Origin: an uncultured Corynebacterium sp.
GTDB lineage: Bacteria; Actinomycetota; Actinomycetes; Mycobacteriales; Mycobacteriaceae
DNA: 64,000 nucleotides
Assembly (NCBI RefSeq): GCF_946221935.1
Contig: NZ_CAMIGN010000003.1
Span: forward strand, 91,746 to 155,745
Direction: 5' to 3'
Shown: piece by piece, positions 9,276-18,278 of the stretch
How positions within the stretch are numbered: position 1 is the first letter of the stretch
Layout: every line of letters begins with the position of its first letter
The notes under the pieces: model-generated
Told to the model about the DNA's origin: nothing
What the model saw: only the letters and a program-made list of their open reading frames with translations
Databases searched by the model: none
Translations under genes and position numbers: made by a program

Positions 9276-9788
9276 ATGACTGAGAACGCACGCACCCCAC
9301 TGGTGGGCCTAGTGATGGGCTCCGATTCCGACTGGCCCACCGTCGAACCGGCCGCTGAGGTGCTGGCCGAGTTCGGCATCCCCTTCGAGGTCGGCGTGGT
9401 CTCCGCGCACCGCACCCCGGAGCGCATGCTTGACTACGCCCGCACCGCCCACACCCGCGGTGTGAAGGTGATCATTGCTTGCGCCGGCGGTGCCGCCCAC
9501 CTGCCGGGCATGGTCGCCGCAGCTACTCCGCTGCCGGTGATTGGCATTCCGCGTGCCCTGGGCAACCTGGATGGCCTGGATTCCCTGCTCTCTATCGTGC
9601 AGATGCCGGGCGGAGTGCCGACTGCCACCGTCTCCATCGACGGCGCGAAGAACGCTGGCCTGCTGGCTGTGCGCACCCTCGCAGTGGCGGATGCAGCGCT
9701 GATGGACAAGATGGTCGAGTACCAGGAGAACATGCGCGACGCGGTGCTGGAGAAGGATCGTGCCCTGCAGCAGAAGCTGATGGGGTGA
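9276..9788 (+). CDS. purE: N5-carboxyaminoimidazole ribonucleotide mutase
   Basis: A 170-aa class I PurE that moves the carboxyl group of N5-CAIR to C4 to give CAIR. The core motifs [44 protein letters not shown] and the PVIGIP loop are intact, including the catalytic histidine in SAHR. It is the last gene of the birA-PH-purK-purE run. The next 35 bp hold no clear terminator. Confidence 0.96.
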   Translation: MTENARTPLVGLVMGSDSDWPTVEPAAEVLAEFGIPFEVGVVSAHRTPERMLDYARTAHTRGVKVIIACAGGAAHLPGMVAAATPLPVIGIPRALGNLDGLDSLLSIVQMPGGVPTATVSIDGAKNAGLLAVRTLAVADAALMDKMVEYQENMRDAVLEKDRALQQKLMG

Positions 9789-9822
9789 AGCGTTCTAACT
9801 GGGTAGGGGTCGGCGGGGCTGC

Positions 9823-10275
9823 CTACTCATCGACTTTGTGGAGAACGGGGAAAACTCCTTGAGGCCTGTCGGTAGCAGAAAAACTATCTTGCAAAGTTCT
9901 TATAAAACCATCTTCGCAGAGAATTAAACTATCTGGTTTCGTGTCGTCTAGTTTCGCGGCCTGAACTCGGTATTTATCCCCTAAATGTGTCAGGGTTACA
10001 TCATCTATACGGTCAATGCTGCCAATTTTGTGAAGTCGAGTTCCTTTCTTGACGCTTATCTCTTGAATATTTGTGGAGTAGGATGATTTATCCTTGCTTC
10101 CTTGGTAGAGGTCGACAATTCCGGGAAGAAAATCAACTTCATAGTCCCCGTCGGGCGTGGTTATTCTTAGGAAGCTGACGGTTAGAATCTGCCCTGTGTC
10201 TGGATTGGATACAACATCTCCATCATTCGGGCGACTTAATGGGTTCCCGGATGGGTCGATGATTAAATAGGCCAT
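9823..10275 (-). CDS. Uncharacterised protein in an AT-rich patch
   Basis: A 150-aa protein starting MAYLIIDPSGNPLSRPNDG. No signal peptide, membrane segment or known motif is seen. It is rich in beta-prone and charged stretches (VDFLPGIVDLYQGSKDKSS; RVQAAKLDDTKPDSLILCED). Base and codon use are clearly more AT-rich than the flanking purE and kinase genes. It shares the strand with a small membrane-protein gene about 110 bp upstream, so the two may be a transferred pair. I do not recognise it. Confidence 0.55.
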   Translation of the reverse strand: MAYLIIDPSGNPLSRPNDGDVVSNPDTGQILTVSFLRITTPDGDYEVDFLPGIVDLYQGSKDKSSYSTNIQEISVKKGTRLHKIGSIDRIDDVTLTHLGDKYRVQAAKLDDTKPDSLILCEDGFIRTLQDSFSATDRPQGVFPVLHKVDE

Positions 10276-10382
10276 AATTTACCTCATCTCGCAATTTGTG
10301 TAGCCCAAGAGACTGACTCATCCCCAGCGGGTGTGAATCGTATCGTCTGGATGGCTGGTTTCAAACCAGGTAACAAAGAAAA

Positions 10383-10826
10383 TTAAGATCCTCGATCGAT
10401 AAGATTCTTGTCGAACTCGGTAGAAGTATTCCTTGGGGGGATTAATGGCTCAAGAATTTCATTTATGATTGCGCAAACAAGGGCAGCAATTAGGCAGGCA
10501 TAGAAAGGCGTAAGGATAATGTAAAAAACAGCAGCCAAGAGAAAGGTGCCACCAATTGTGGACGCCCAGTACTCTGACGGGCAGATTCCGAGCATAATGA
10601 AAGCTCTAGCAACAATCGCAACTGAGATGTCCAATATTGGCGACAGGATGAGGATGGTCAAGCTCCACAGTGGCACAGCCCAAACGCCGCCGACGCTGAA
10701 TCGCCAGTGCGCGTTTGGGATGATCCATTGCGTCGCAATGACAGCCGATACTATCGGGAGACATATGGCCACAAGGGTGAGGGTTAATGCAATGAGTGAG
10801 CCAAGTTCGCCGATTTGCTTCTTCAT
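10383..10826 (-). CDS. Uncharacterised four-helix membrane protein
   Basis: 147 aa from the ATG at 10826; the frame can be extended to a TTG at 10859. Neither start has a convincing ribosome site. It has about four hydrophobic segments (LIALTLTLVAICLPIVSAVI; VWAVPLWSLTILILSPIL; FLLAAVFYIILTPFYAC and its continuation). The C-terminal tail is charged (PPRNTSTEFDKNLIDRGS). It is AT-rich like its neighbour. No family recognised. The 146 bp between 10860 and 11005 hold nothing I can assign beyond a presumed promoter for the following kinase. Confidence 0.45.
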   Translation of the reverse strand: MKKQIGELGSLIALTLTLVAICLPIVSAVIATQWIIPNAHWRFSVGGVWAVPLWSLTILILSPILDISVAIVARAFIMLGICPSEYWASTIGGTFLLAAVFYIILTPFYACLIAALVCAIINEILEPLIPPRNTSTEFDKNLIDRGS

Positions 10827-11005
10827 CAGTTTTCGAAGCCTAACATGATCTCTAGCCAATCTGCCATGTCTCGGGCTAGGACTGGCGACGTCCTCTGGTT
10901 GATCAGATAGCGTTCGAACGCCATTTGTTGCCGAGTAGAAGTTGTTTCGTTAATGGCCTGCTCGTTTACGGCGATAGGGTGCGCCTGTAACTAGACTCTT
11001 CATAC

Positions 11006-12223
11006 ATGTCTTATGAAGCAGTTCCTCGCCCAGTGTGGTGGCGGGATGCCTCCTGGTGGGTTCTCGTCTCCGTAGTTGTCGTGGTATTCCTCTTCATGGG
11101 GGTGGGGGCAACTTTCGGTCGTGGAATGGCCAACGCAACCTGGCAAGTTGTGCTGACCTTTATTGGCTTGGTTTTTAGCTTCACCGGTTTGCTTCTGCAG
11201 CGCTTTCGCCCGGAAGTGGGCGTGACAGTCACGGCATTTGGCATGTACGCGTATGCAGCGTCGGCGCTGCTGGTCTGGCCTCTCGGCTACCTGGTCGTGG
11301 CCTACGAGGCTTACTTTATTTCTGCGAAGTTGACGCTGCGTCGCAGGTTTTGGCTGGCGTTGTTGCTGTTCGGATCATTTTTCGCGATGGCGTGGGGGTC
11401 ATTCTATAACGGGCGCCTGGCGACTCAAGGCGACCCTGTGTGGGGTGGTGTGGATATTCGCAGCCTCGAGTTTTGGCTTTTCTGGGGCTTAATCGTCCTG
11501 CTCACGTCCGTCACCGTTGCCCTGATGTGGCTAGCTGGCCGCTACTCTTTGCGTCGGGATCAGGCGGTGGAGGCGCTGGCTGCCCGCGCCGAGCTCGCCA
11601 CCGTTAGCGAGCGCAACCGCATCGCCCGCGAGTTGCACGACATCGTCGCACATTCCCTCACCGTCGTCATCGCGCAGGCGGACGGCGGGCGCTACGCGGG
11701 CCGTAAGGATCCCGACAAGGCCATCGAAGCCCTCGACACTATCGCCGCGCGCGGTCGCTCGGCCCTGACCCAGATGCGCGAACTTCTTTCTGTTCTTCAT
11801 GATGACGCCCCTTCGCCGCGTTCTGCTGCCGTCACCCCTGGGGTGGCCAGTATTCCCGACCTAGTAGCGGATGCAAAGCGCAGTGGCGTTCAGGTGGAGC
11901 TGCACGTCACTGGTGAACCACGTCAGCTGGATGAGGTCCGCGACTTGAGTGTTTATCGCATTGTGCAGGAATCCCTGACCAATGTTCTGAAACATGCGGG
12001 ATCTGTGCCCGCGCAAGTGAGGCTGGAGTGGGAGTCCACCCAAGTCACCATTACCGTGGACAATGCACCTGGCGACGAGCAGATCGAGGGATCTGGCCGA
12101 GGCTTGACGGGTATTCGCCAGCGTGTGGCGATTCACGGTGGTCAGGCCAAGTGGGGTGCCTCGGCGGTGTACCCCGGTGGGTGGAACGTAATGGCAACGG
12201 TGCCTTATGCGAAGGAGGATTAA
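11006..12223 (+). CDS. NarL-family sensor histidine kinase
   Basis: 405 aa. The N-terminal half has five or six membrane segments (from about residue 17 to 178), followed by a HisKA_3 dimerisation domain with the phospho-accepting histidine at 211 in ERNRIARELHDIVAHSL, and a HATPase_c domain (SLTNVLKHAG; GSGRGLTGIRQRVAIHGG). The signal is unknown. The regulator gene begins directly at its stop. Two ABC exporter pairs about 2 kb downstream suggest the pair may sense an antibiotic or envelope stress, as in many such Gram-positive loci; this is inferred from position. Confidence 0.9.
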   Translation: MSYEAVPRPVWWRDASWWVLVSVVVVVFLFMGVGATFGRGMANATWQVVLTFIGLVFSFTGLLLQRFRPEVGVTVTAFGMYAYAASALLVWPLGYLVVAYEAYFISAKLTLRRRFWLALLLFGSFFAMAWGSFYNGRLATQGDPVWGGVDIRSLEFWLFWGLIVLLTSVTVALMWLAGRYSLRRDQAVEALAARAELATVSERNRIARELHDIVAHSLTVVIAQADGGRYAGRKDPDKAIEALDTIAARGRSALTQMRELLSVLHDDAPSPRSAAVTPGVASIPDLVADAKRSGVQVELHVTGEPRQLDEVRDLSVYRIVQESLTNVLKHAGSVPAQVRLEWESTQVTITVDNAPGDEQIEGSGRGLTGIRQRVAIHGGQAKWGASAVYPGGWNVMATVPYAKED

Positions 12224-12901
12224 GTGATTCGGGTGGGTTTGGCCGACGACCAGCAGTTGGTGCGTGCCGGTTTTGGCCTGGTATTGGATTCGCAGGACGA
12301 TATTACTGTCGCCTGGCAAGCTGCTGATGGGAAGGATGCTTGCGAGCTGGCCGAGTCGGATCCTGTGGATATCATCCTCATGGATGTGCAGATGCCCCGT
12401 ATGGATGGCATCGAGGCCACTCGCCAGGTTGTCGCTGGCGGTACCGGTGCGCGCGTTATTGTGCTCACTACCTTCGATAATGACAATTATGTTCTCGGCG
12501 CGGTTGAGGCTGGAGCTAGTGGTTTCCTGCTTAAGGACACTGACCCCGAGGATCTCATCTCCGCCGTTCGCACGGTGGGTGAGTCCGCGGCGGTTATTAG
12601 TCCAAAAGCGACCGCGCGCCTGTTGCGTACTATCCGCATGGCGCAGACCCCACAGCGCCGTGAGTCTGTAGAGCTCGACTTGCCTGATCCTCTTACTCCG
12701 CGGGAACTGGAGATCCTACAGCTTATTGGCCTGGGATATAGCAACCAAGAGATTGCCGACAAGCTCTATATCTCGCTCCCCACCGTCAAGACGCATGTTG
12801 GGCGAGTGTTGATGAAGACTCACTCGAGGGATCGTGTCCACGCGGTGCTTTTTGCTTTCAAGCATCATTTGGTGCACGCAGATGATCTTCTAGAGGGTTA
12901 G
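12224..12901 (+). CDS. NarL/LuxR-type response regulator
   Basis: 225 aa from the GTG at 12224, abutting the kinase stop. The receiver domain has the acidic pocket DD at 8-9, phospho-acceptor D54 in IILMDVQMPRMDG and the lysine in FLLKDTDPEDL. The C-terminal LuxR helix-turn-helix reads LTPRELEILQLIGLGYSNQE. It is the expected target of the upstream kinase. No terminator is obvious after it. Confidence 0.93.
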   Translation: MIRVGLADDQQLVRAGFGLVLDSQDDITVAWQAADGKDACELAESDPVDIILMDVQMPRMDGIEATRQVVAGGTGARVIVLTTFDNDNYVLGAVEAGASGFLLKDTDPEDLISAVRTVGESAAVISPKATARLLRTIRMAQTPQRRESVELDLPDPLTPRELEILQLIGLGYSNQEIADKLYISLPTVKTHVGRVLMKTHSRDRVHAVLFAFKHHLVHADDLLEG

Positions 12902-12996
12902 AACTTATTATCTAAAACCTGCACTTTAGCTTTACTGGTATTCGTGCTGTTTGAGCAGTTGGCGTCGTTAAAAAAGAAAAAAGTTTTGGATTGCTA

Positions 12997-13026
12997 TTGA
13001 CTTGGTTTGTTTGTGTGTTCTAATAT
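12997..13026 (+). promoter_or_regulatory. Strong sigma-A-type promoter before the HNH gene
   Basis: TTGACT at 12997-13002, an 18-bp spacer, and TAATAT at 13021-13026, inside an AT-rich stretch. The HNH gene starts 58 bp after the -10 box behind a TAGGGGAG ribosome site. It is one of the closest matches to the consensus in the window. Confidence 0.7.
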
Positions 13027-13084
13027 TGTTTTAGGAAGTCTGGCGGCGGCACCACACCGCCAGCACCGTACTTAGGGGAGTACC

Positions 13085-14257
13085 ATGCACACAAAAGATC
13101 CCACCTCGCCACCATCGTTTCGTATAGCTACATCGTCGGATTCGCTGACGGTCGCGGCGCGGCAGCTTAATCAACAGCAGTTTCATCTGATCATGGCATG
13201 TGCGCCGGACGGGCAGGACCTGGTGCCCGATTTCTGCACCCGCCTTGCCGTGCGGCTGGGAATATCGGCCGGGGTGGCGGAGTCCTGGGCTGAAGCCGCC
13301 TTTGTGTTGCGGGATTACCCGCACCTCACCGAGCTCTTTAGCCGGGGGTGTTTCACGTCTCGCCATGTGTTGCGAGTAGCGCAAGATCTTCTCGCGGTGT
13401 CGCCCGACGATCGCGCGATGGTGGAACAAAAGGTTCTTGATGTATTGACGCCCACATGTCCTAACCAGCACATCCCTTCTCCGCGGACGATCCACAACCG
13501 CATCTCCAAGATTTTGCAGGAGGTCGATCGTGATGTCATACCTAGGGATGAGGCCACTGTGATGGAGCCAGGCCTCGGCGTGGATTGTCGAGACCCGGAG
13601 TACACCACGTTCACGCTGCGGGTCACGCGAATGCAGGGAATTGAGATCGACAAGATCGTGCGCGCCACCGCCGCCAAGTATGACTGTTCACAGCCGGAGG
13701 CAATGGTGCGACTAATCACGGATAAGGCCGATGTATCGGTGACGCTGAACCTTTACCACGATCCGGCCAACGATGGCGTGGTGCTGGGGGAGGATCACTG
13801 GTTGAATCGATCCGCCTCCAAAACCTGGCTACAGCGCGTGACGCACCTGTCCGCGCCAGGGCATGCGGAGTGTGAAGGCTATGCGCCAACGGAGAGCATC
13901 AAAGCCGCGGTTGCTGGCCGTGACCTGCACTGTCGTTTCCCAGGATGCGATGTGCCGGCATACAAATGCCAGTACGATCACGTTCGCCGATTCGGCAGTG
14001 GCCCGACGTCAACGTCGAACCTGCATTTGCTGTGCAGCAAACACCACAACTTAAAGACCGCTGGCAGTTGGGATGTTGCACTGCACCCCGATGGGCATGA
14101 GGTGTGGACTTCCCACGGAGACGGTCACAGCGTGATCACCGAAGCGGAAGGGCCGCTGGGACGCGAGACCTTCGCCCAACGAAGCGTTCGCAAGACCCGG
14201 GCGCTTGCGGAATATCACCAAGCGATAGAGGAAAGAGGTGGCGGTCCGTCGTACTGA
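13085..14257 (+). CDS. DUF222 / HNH endonuclease (13E12 repeat-like) protein
   Basis: A 390-aa protein with an N-terminal DUF222 region (QLNQQQFHLIMACAPDG onward) and a C-terminal HNH nuclease: CRFPGCDVPAYKCQYDHVR and LHLLCSKHHNLKTAG, with the zinc-type cysteines and the catalytic histidine. These genes are multicopy in actinobacteria and often behave as mobile or self-spreading units (13E12 family in mycobacteria). It lies between a two-component system and the ABC genes it might regulate, so it may be a late insertion. It has its own strong promoter. Confidence 0.85.
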   Translation: MHTKDPTSPPSFRIATSSDSLTVAARQLNQQQFHLIMACAPDGQDLVPDFCTRLAVRLGISAGVAESWAEAAFVLRDYPHLTELFSRGCFTSRHVLRVAQDLLAVSPDDRAMVEQKVLDVLTPTCPNQHIPSPRTIHNRISKILQEVDRDVIPRDEATVMEPGLGVDCRDPEYTTFTLRVTRMQGIEIDKIVRATAAKYDCSQPEAMVRLITDKADVSVTLNLYHDPANDGVVLGEDHWLNRSASKTWLQRVTHLSAPGHAECEGYAPTESIKAAVAGRDLHCRFPGCDVPAYKCQYDHVRRFGSGPTSTSNLHLLCSKHHNLKTAGSWDVALHPDGHEVWTSHGDGHSVITEAEGPLGRETFAQRSVRKTRALAEYHQAIEERGGGPSY

Positions 14258-14316
14258 GGTAGGACGCGGAAGATCAGTCCATCGTCCGATGTGGAATCCC
14301 CACCTCGGGCGGAACT

Positions 14317-15252
14317 ATGGAAACCATGATCATCGTGGAAAACCTCAGCAAGAGATACGGCAAGAAAACTGTAGTCAACGACCTTTCATTCACTGTCCCG
14401 GACGGGCAGGTGACTGGCTTCCTCGGACCCAACGGTGCGGGCAAGTCCACCACCATGCGCTGCATGCTTGGCCTCGACAAGCCGAGCGCCGGCAAGGTGA
14501 CCTTCAGCGGCAAGGGGTACGCCGGCGAGTTCGCAGGCCTTAATAACAAGTCCAGCATCGCTGGTGCCGTCCTCGACGCCGGTTGGTTCACCCCGGCCCG
14601 CAGTGGCCGCAATCACCTACGCGTCATCGCTAAGGGCGCAGGTATCTCCGACAAGCGCGTCGACGAATGCCTCGACATGGTCGGACTCACAAGCGCCGGC
14701 AAAAAGAAGGTCAGCGGCTACTCGCTGGGCATGAAACAGCGCCTTGGCCTGGCGGCAGCCCTCCTCGGCAACCCGCAGCACTTGATCCTCGACGAGCCGG
14801 TCAACGGTCTCGACCCAGAGGGAGTGTCCTGGATGCGACGCATCATTCGCCAGCTTGCCGACGACGGACGCAGCCTGCTTGTAAGCTCCCACCTCCTCAG
14901 CGAGATGCAGCAAACCGCCGACCGCCTAGTCCTCATCGGCCAGGGCAAGCTCATCGGCGAGCAAACCTTGGACGACTTCCTCGCCGGGGGCGCCCACGTA
15001 GAGGTCGAATGCAAGGAAGCAGTTCTGCTCGCAGAAAGCCTGCGTGGCCACGGCTTCCAGGTCGATCTGGAACGAGATCGGACGCTGCGTGTGGGCGTCA
15101 ACAACATGCCAGAGCACGAGGTACGCGCGGCGATCGCAGCAACGGCGCTGAAGGAAAAATTCGCGGTAACCAAGCTTGTAACCACGGCAGAAAACCTGGA
15201 ACAGCGCTTCCTCGCCGCGACGGCAGGACAGCAGGAATACCGCAGCCACTAG
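14317..15252 (+). CDS. ABC transporter ATPase, first pair
   Basis: The 311-aa ATPase has Walker A GPNGAGKST at 37-45, signature YSLGMKQRLGLA, Walker B HLILDEPVNGLDPEG and the switch histidine in SSHLL. The C-terminal 90 residues are a divergent tail. ATG 14326 is an alternative start. It resembles ATPases of bacitracin or lantibiotic self-protection exporters. Its permease follows after 25 bp. The second ATPase at 16038-16967 is closely similar across the whole domain. Confidence 0.9.
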   Translation: METMIIVENLSKRYGKKTVVNDLSFTVPDGQVTGFLGPNGAGKSTTMRCMLGLDKPSAGKVTFSGKGYAGEFAGLNNKSSIAGAVLDAGWFTPARSGRNHLRVIAKGAGISDKRVDECLDMVGLTSAGKKKVSGYSLGMKQRLGLAAALLGNPQHLILDEPVNGLDPEGVSWMRRIIRQLADDGRSLLVSSHLLSEMQQTADRLVLIGQGKLIGEQTLDDFLAGGAHVEVECKEAVLLAESLRGHGFQVDLERDRTLRVGVNNMPEHEVRAAIAATALKEKFAVTKLVTTAENLEQRFLAATAGQQEYRSH

Positions 15253-15277
15253 GCCAAACAACAGAAAGAGAACCACA

Positions 15278-16018
15278 ATGTTTAAGGCAATTTCCTCCGA
15301 GGTCACGAAGCTGCTGAGCCTCCGCAGCACCTGGATCTACGTAATCTTGTTCACGGGCTCGCTCTATGGCCCGACCACGCTGTATATGCTTTTCAATGAT
15401 TCTCCGCAGATTGACGCAGATTGGCCTGATCTGCTGATTGGCGGAATGATCTTCCTGATGATCGCCTGCGTATTCGGTGCCTCGACCACCGGTGGCGATA
15501 TTAATAACCACATGACGGCCCACTCTTTCCTAACGCAAAAGAGCCGCAGTTCTTGGCTGCTGGCGCGTGCACTGGTGGTAGCAGCGTTCACGGAGCTGAA
15601 CTTCCTACTTGGCGCAGCGCTGAGCTGGCTGGTGGCTACCGTCACTCCGGCGGGGCACTTTACTGGTGAAAACTCGCTGGTTCTCTGGGGCTATGTGGTG
15701 GCCGCCCCGGCGCTGGCTGTTATGACTGTAGGAATCGCGGCACTGCTGCGCAACCGTGTGGGTGCCATCGCCTTGCCGCTGGTGTGGATGCTGGTGGTCG
15801 AGGGGCTGCTGTACGCGGGCAGCGAGAAAATCCCGTTCCTGAAGACTCTGTACAACCTCTCCCCGGGCAGCCGCGTCCAAGACATGCAGTCGTGGGTCGT
15901 TTCGACGGACCATGCCGGAATGGCTTCTCCTACTTCCGGATTCATTGTGCTTATCGCCTGGATGGTCGTCCTGCTGGCACTGGGTCTGTACAGCAACAAG
16001 GTGCGAGATGTGAAATAA
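15278..16018 (+). CDS. ABC transporter permease, first pair
   Basis: A 246-aa ABC-2-type membrane protein, six predicted segments, starting MFKAISSEVTKLLSLRSTWI. The N-terminal ExxKLxxxRSTW pattern is typical of small exporter permeases acting with BcrA/CcmA-like ATPases. It should form a dimeric channel with the ATPase encoded immediately upstream. The substrate is unknown; peptides, antibiotics or lipids are usual for the class. Confidence 0.85.
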   Translation: MFKAISSEVTKLLSLRSTWIYVILFTGSLYGPTTLYMLFNDSPQIDADWPDLLIGGMIFLMIACVFGASTTGGDINNHMTAHSFLTQKSRSSWLLARALVVAAFTELNFLLGAALSWLVATVTPAGHFTGENSLVLWGYVVAAPALAVMTVGIAALLRNRVGAIALPLVWMLVVEGLLYAGSEKIPFLKTLYNLSPGSRVQDMQSWVVSTDHAGMASPTSGFIVLIAWMVVLLALGLYSNKVRDVK

Positions 16019-16037
16019 GATTTGATAGCCTGACGGC

Positions 16038-16967
16038 ATGATCGCAGTCAAAGAATTAACTAAAAAGTATGGGTCCACGGAGGTTCTCCATGGGCTCACT
16101 TTTTCTGTCCCAGATGGCCAGGTCACAGGCTTTCTGGGGCCGAATGGTTCCGGAAAGTCCTCAACGATGCGCTGCATTCTGGGGCTGGATACGATTGGCA
16201 GGGGAGAGGTCACTTTCGACGGCCAACCTCTGCATGCCTACCGCGCCCAGCGACCTCACATCGCTGGCGCTCTTCTCGAACCCACCTGGTACATGCCGGG
16301 CCATTCCGCCCGGACGCACATCCGCTCCATTGCTCAGGCGGCGGGGATCTCGCAGTCCCGCGCCGACGAATGCCTGGAGCAAGTCGGCCTGACAGGGGTA
16401 CAGAAGCGCAAGATCAAGAAGTTCTCCCTCGGTATGAAGCAGCGCCTCGGCCTGGCAGTGGCTCTGCTGGGTAACCCGAAGCATCTCATCCTCGACGAAC
16501 CGGTCAACGGACTCGACCCCGAGGGCGTGCACTGGATGCGCGAGCTCATTCGTCGCAACGCGTCCGAGGGGCGCGCCGTGCTGGTCAGCTCCCACCTCCT
16601 GCACGAAATGGAGCTCACCGCCGACCGCTTGGTCGTCATCGGCAAGGGCTCCCTCATCGGCGAATACACAATGGACGAGTTCCTCCGTTCGGGTACCCAG
16701 CCCACCATCCGGATGCGCGTCGCCGATTCCAATGCTTTTATCGACGCCGCCTCGCGCTTGGATGGCATCAACCTCACCCAACAGCCCGACGGCTCTCTGG
16801 AGTTCGCCTCCGAAGCTCCCGACCTGGACCGACGGCTCGGCGAACTGGCACGCGATACCGGTGCTGTGGTTCTGGAAATGGCACCCCAGCGCGCCGGTTT
16901 GGAGCAAAAGTTCCTGGACGCGACCGGGCAGGCAGTGGAGTACAAGACCCAGGGGAGGAGAAGCTAA
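16038..16967 (+). CDS. ABC transporter ATPase, second pair
   Basis: 309 aa with Walker A GPNGSGKSS at 35-43, signature FSLGMKQRLGLA and Walker B HLILDEPVNGLDPEG. Long stretches match the first ATPase almost residue for residue (for example the LLGNPxHLILDEP block and SSHLLxEMxxTADRLV), so a tandem duplication is likely. It begins 19 bp after the first permease and is followed 2 bp later by its own permease. Confidence 0.9.
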   Translation: MIAVKELTKKYGSTEVLHGLTFSVPDGQVTGFLGPNGSGKSSTMRCILGLDTIGRGEVTFDGQPLHAYRAQRPHIAGALLEPTWYMPGHSARTHIRSIAQAAGISQSRADECLEQVGLTGVQKRKIKKFSLGMKQRLGLAVALLGNPKHLILDEPVNGLDPEGVHWMRELIRRNASEGRAVLVSSHLLHEMELTADRLVVIGKGSLIGEYTMDEFLRSGTQPTIRMRVADSNAFIDAASRLDGINLTQQPDGSLEFASEAPDLDRRLGELARDTGAVVLEMAPQRAGLEQKFLDATGQAVEYKTQGRRS

Positions 16968-16969
16968 GA

Positions 16970-17704
16970 ATGCTAGGAGTTATCCGCAGCGAATGGACGC
17001 GCTCGCGCGCGATGTGGGGCACCTGGATCATGTTGGGCTTCGTCCTGCTGTTCTACGTGGGCGCCAACGTCTTGACCCTGAGCTACTACAGATCCGAGTA
17101 CGGAGCCAACGAGCCCGAGGTGAACTTGGCGGAGCTGGGCGTGGGCCTACTACCGGCCTACCTGATGATCCTGTCGCTCTCCGCGGTGAGGGTCAGCGGC
17201 ACCCGAGGGCACAATCTGCACGCGCAATCCTTCCTGGTGATCCCCGCGCGTTGGCAGCAGCTCTTTGCGCAGATGTTCGTCAATGCCGCCCTGGCGGTGG
17301 TGACCATGGTTGTGGCGGTGGGCGTATCGCTGGCGATGGTGGCCACCCTCCCGCAGAAGATGAACACCGAGCAGCTGCCGCTGCTGGGCTACACGATCCT
17401 TTTCGCCGGTTTGGTTAGCCTCATGGCCTCGGCGATCGGCGTGTTGATTCCCTCCCCGGCCGGCGCGGTAGCGCTGCCGCTGGTGTGGGCCACTGCGGTG
17501 GAGCTGATCTCTCAACAGCTCAGCGAATGGATTGCCGACAACATCGCGCCCTACCTGCCGTTCAACAACATTTGGATGGTCCTGGGAGGCAACGTTTCCG
17601 TGGGCGGGCACGATACCCCAGTCAGTATTGCTATCGTGGCTGCCTGGACAGTGGTTCTAGTGGCCTGGGCTTTCCTCGTCCACCAGCGCAGAGACGTTAA
17701 ATAA
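16970..17704 (+). CDS. ABC transporter permease, second pair
   Basis: A 244-aa, six-segment ABC-2-type permease beginning MLGVIRSEWTRSRAMWGTW. It shares the general layout, and less of the sequence, with the first permease (VRVSGTRGHNLHAQSFLVIP against the corresponding loop). It ends IWMVLGGNVSV then a final helix and HQRRDVK, much like the NKVRDVK end of the first permease. Its stop overlaps the end of the convergent TIGR03089 gene by 8 bp. Confidence 0.85.
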   Translation: MLGVIRSEWTRSRAMWGTWIMLGFVLLFYVGANVLTLSYYRSEYGANEPEVNLAELGVGLLPAYLMILSLSAVRVSGTRGHNLHAQSFLVIPARWQQLFAQMFVNAALAVVTMVVAVGVSLAMVATLPQKMNTEQLPLLGYTILFAGLVSLMASAIGVLIPSPAGAVALPLVWATAVELISQQLSEWIADNIAPYLPFNNIWMVLGGNVSVGGHDTPVSIAIVAAWTVVLVAWAFLVHQRRDVK

Positions 17705-18278
17705 TCGCGTTCTCAGCCGCTGCGATCTCGGCTGTCGGCTCGGTGGCCATCACTACCGACCCGCCGTCTCGCAGCGGCTTTAGTGTATCCAGCATCGACT
17801 GGGTATCGGTCCATGCCGGAACTAGCACTCGTGGACCCGCCGGGGCGGGGGCGGCCACCGGGCCGGGGTAAGCATCGGGCTGCACGCGCAACTCGGGGGA
17901 GAAATCATTTACACCGAAGGGCAATTCGCCACCGGACTCTTCTACGCCACGGCCGAAAGGATCGTCGGAGAGCACGAATACCTCGCCCGAGTGGGCCTCC
18001 GCTAGGCTGAGGTCGTCGGTGAAAAGCACGTCGCAAGAGTCGGCGTCAATAATAGGAACGTCGGTTCGCCAACATCCCAGAACAACCATGAGTGGCTGCC
18101 AGCCCGGGGCGCAGGCAATACCGACGGAACTTGGGGCGAGAGAATCCAGCAGGTTGGCGGCTTTTGACTGCCAATTGTGCAGGGTCTGCGCGGATAGCTC
18201 CATGCGGCCTGACGGGGTGTAAGTGGTCAGGCGCGGGGAGGCGGGATCCTGGGCTACGAGGGGAGCAATAATATCCAT
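17697..18278 (-). CDS. TIGR03089 family protein (adenylate-forming-enzyme-like fragment)
   Basis: 193 aa from ATG 18278, whose A is shared with the TAA of the upstream LCP gene (TAATG). A GTG at 18290 is an alternative. The family resembles the N-terminal part of AMP-binding enzymes (LTTYTPSGRMELSAQTLHNW; VGIACAPGWQPLMVVLGCWR) but lacks the AMP-binding and catalytic motifs, so it is unlikely to activate substrates by itself. It is consistently found next to LCP genes in actinobacteria. Its job is unknown. Confidence 0.75.
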   Translation of the reverse strand: MDIIAPLVAQDPASPRLTTYTPSGRMELSAQTLHNWQSKAANLLDSLAPSSVGIACAPGWQPLMVVLGCWRTDVPIIDADSCDVLFTDDLSLAEAHSGEVFVLSDDPFGRGVEESGGELPFGVNDFSPELRVQPDAYPGPVAAPAPAGPRVLVPAWTDTQSMLDTLKPLRDGGSVVMATEPTAEIAAAENAII

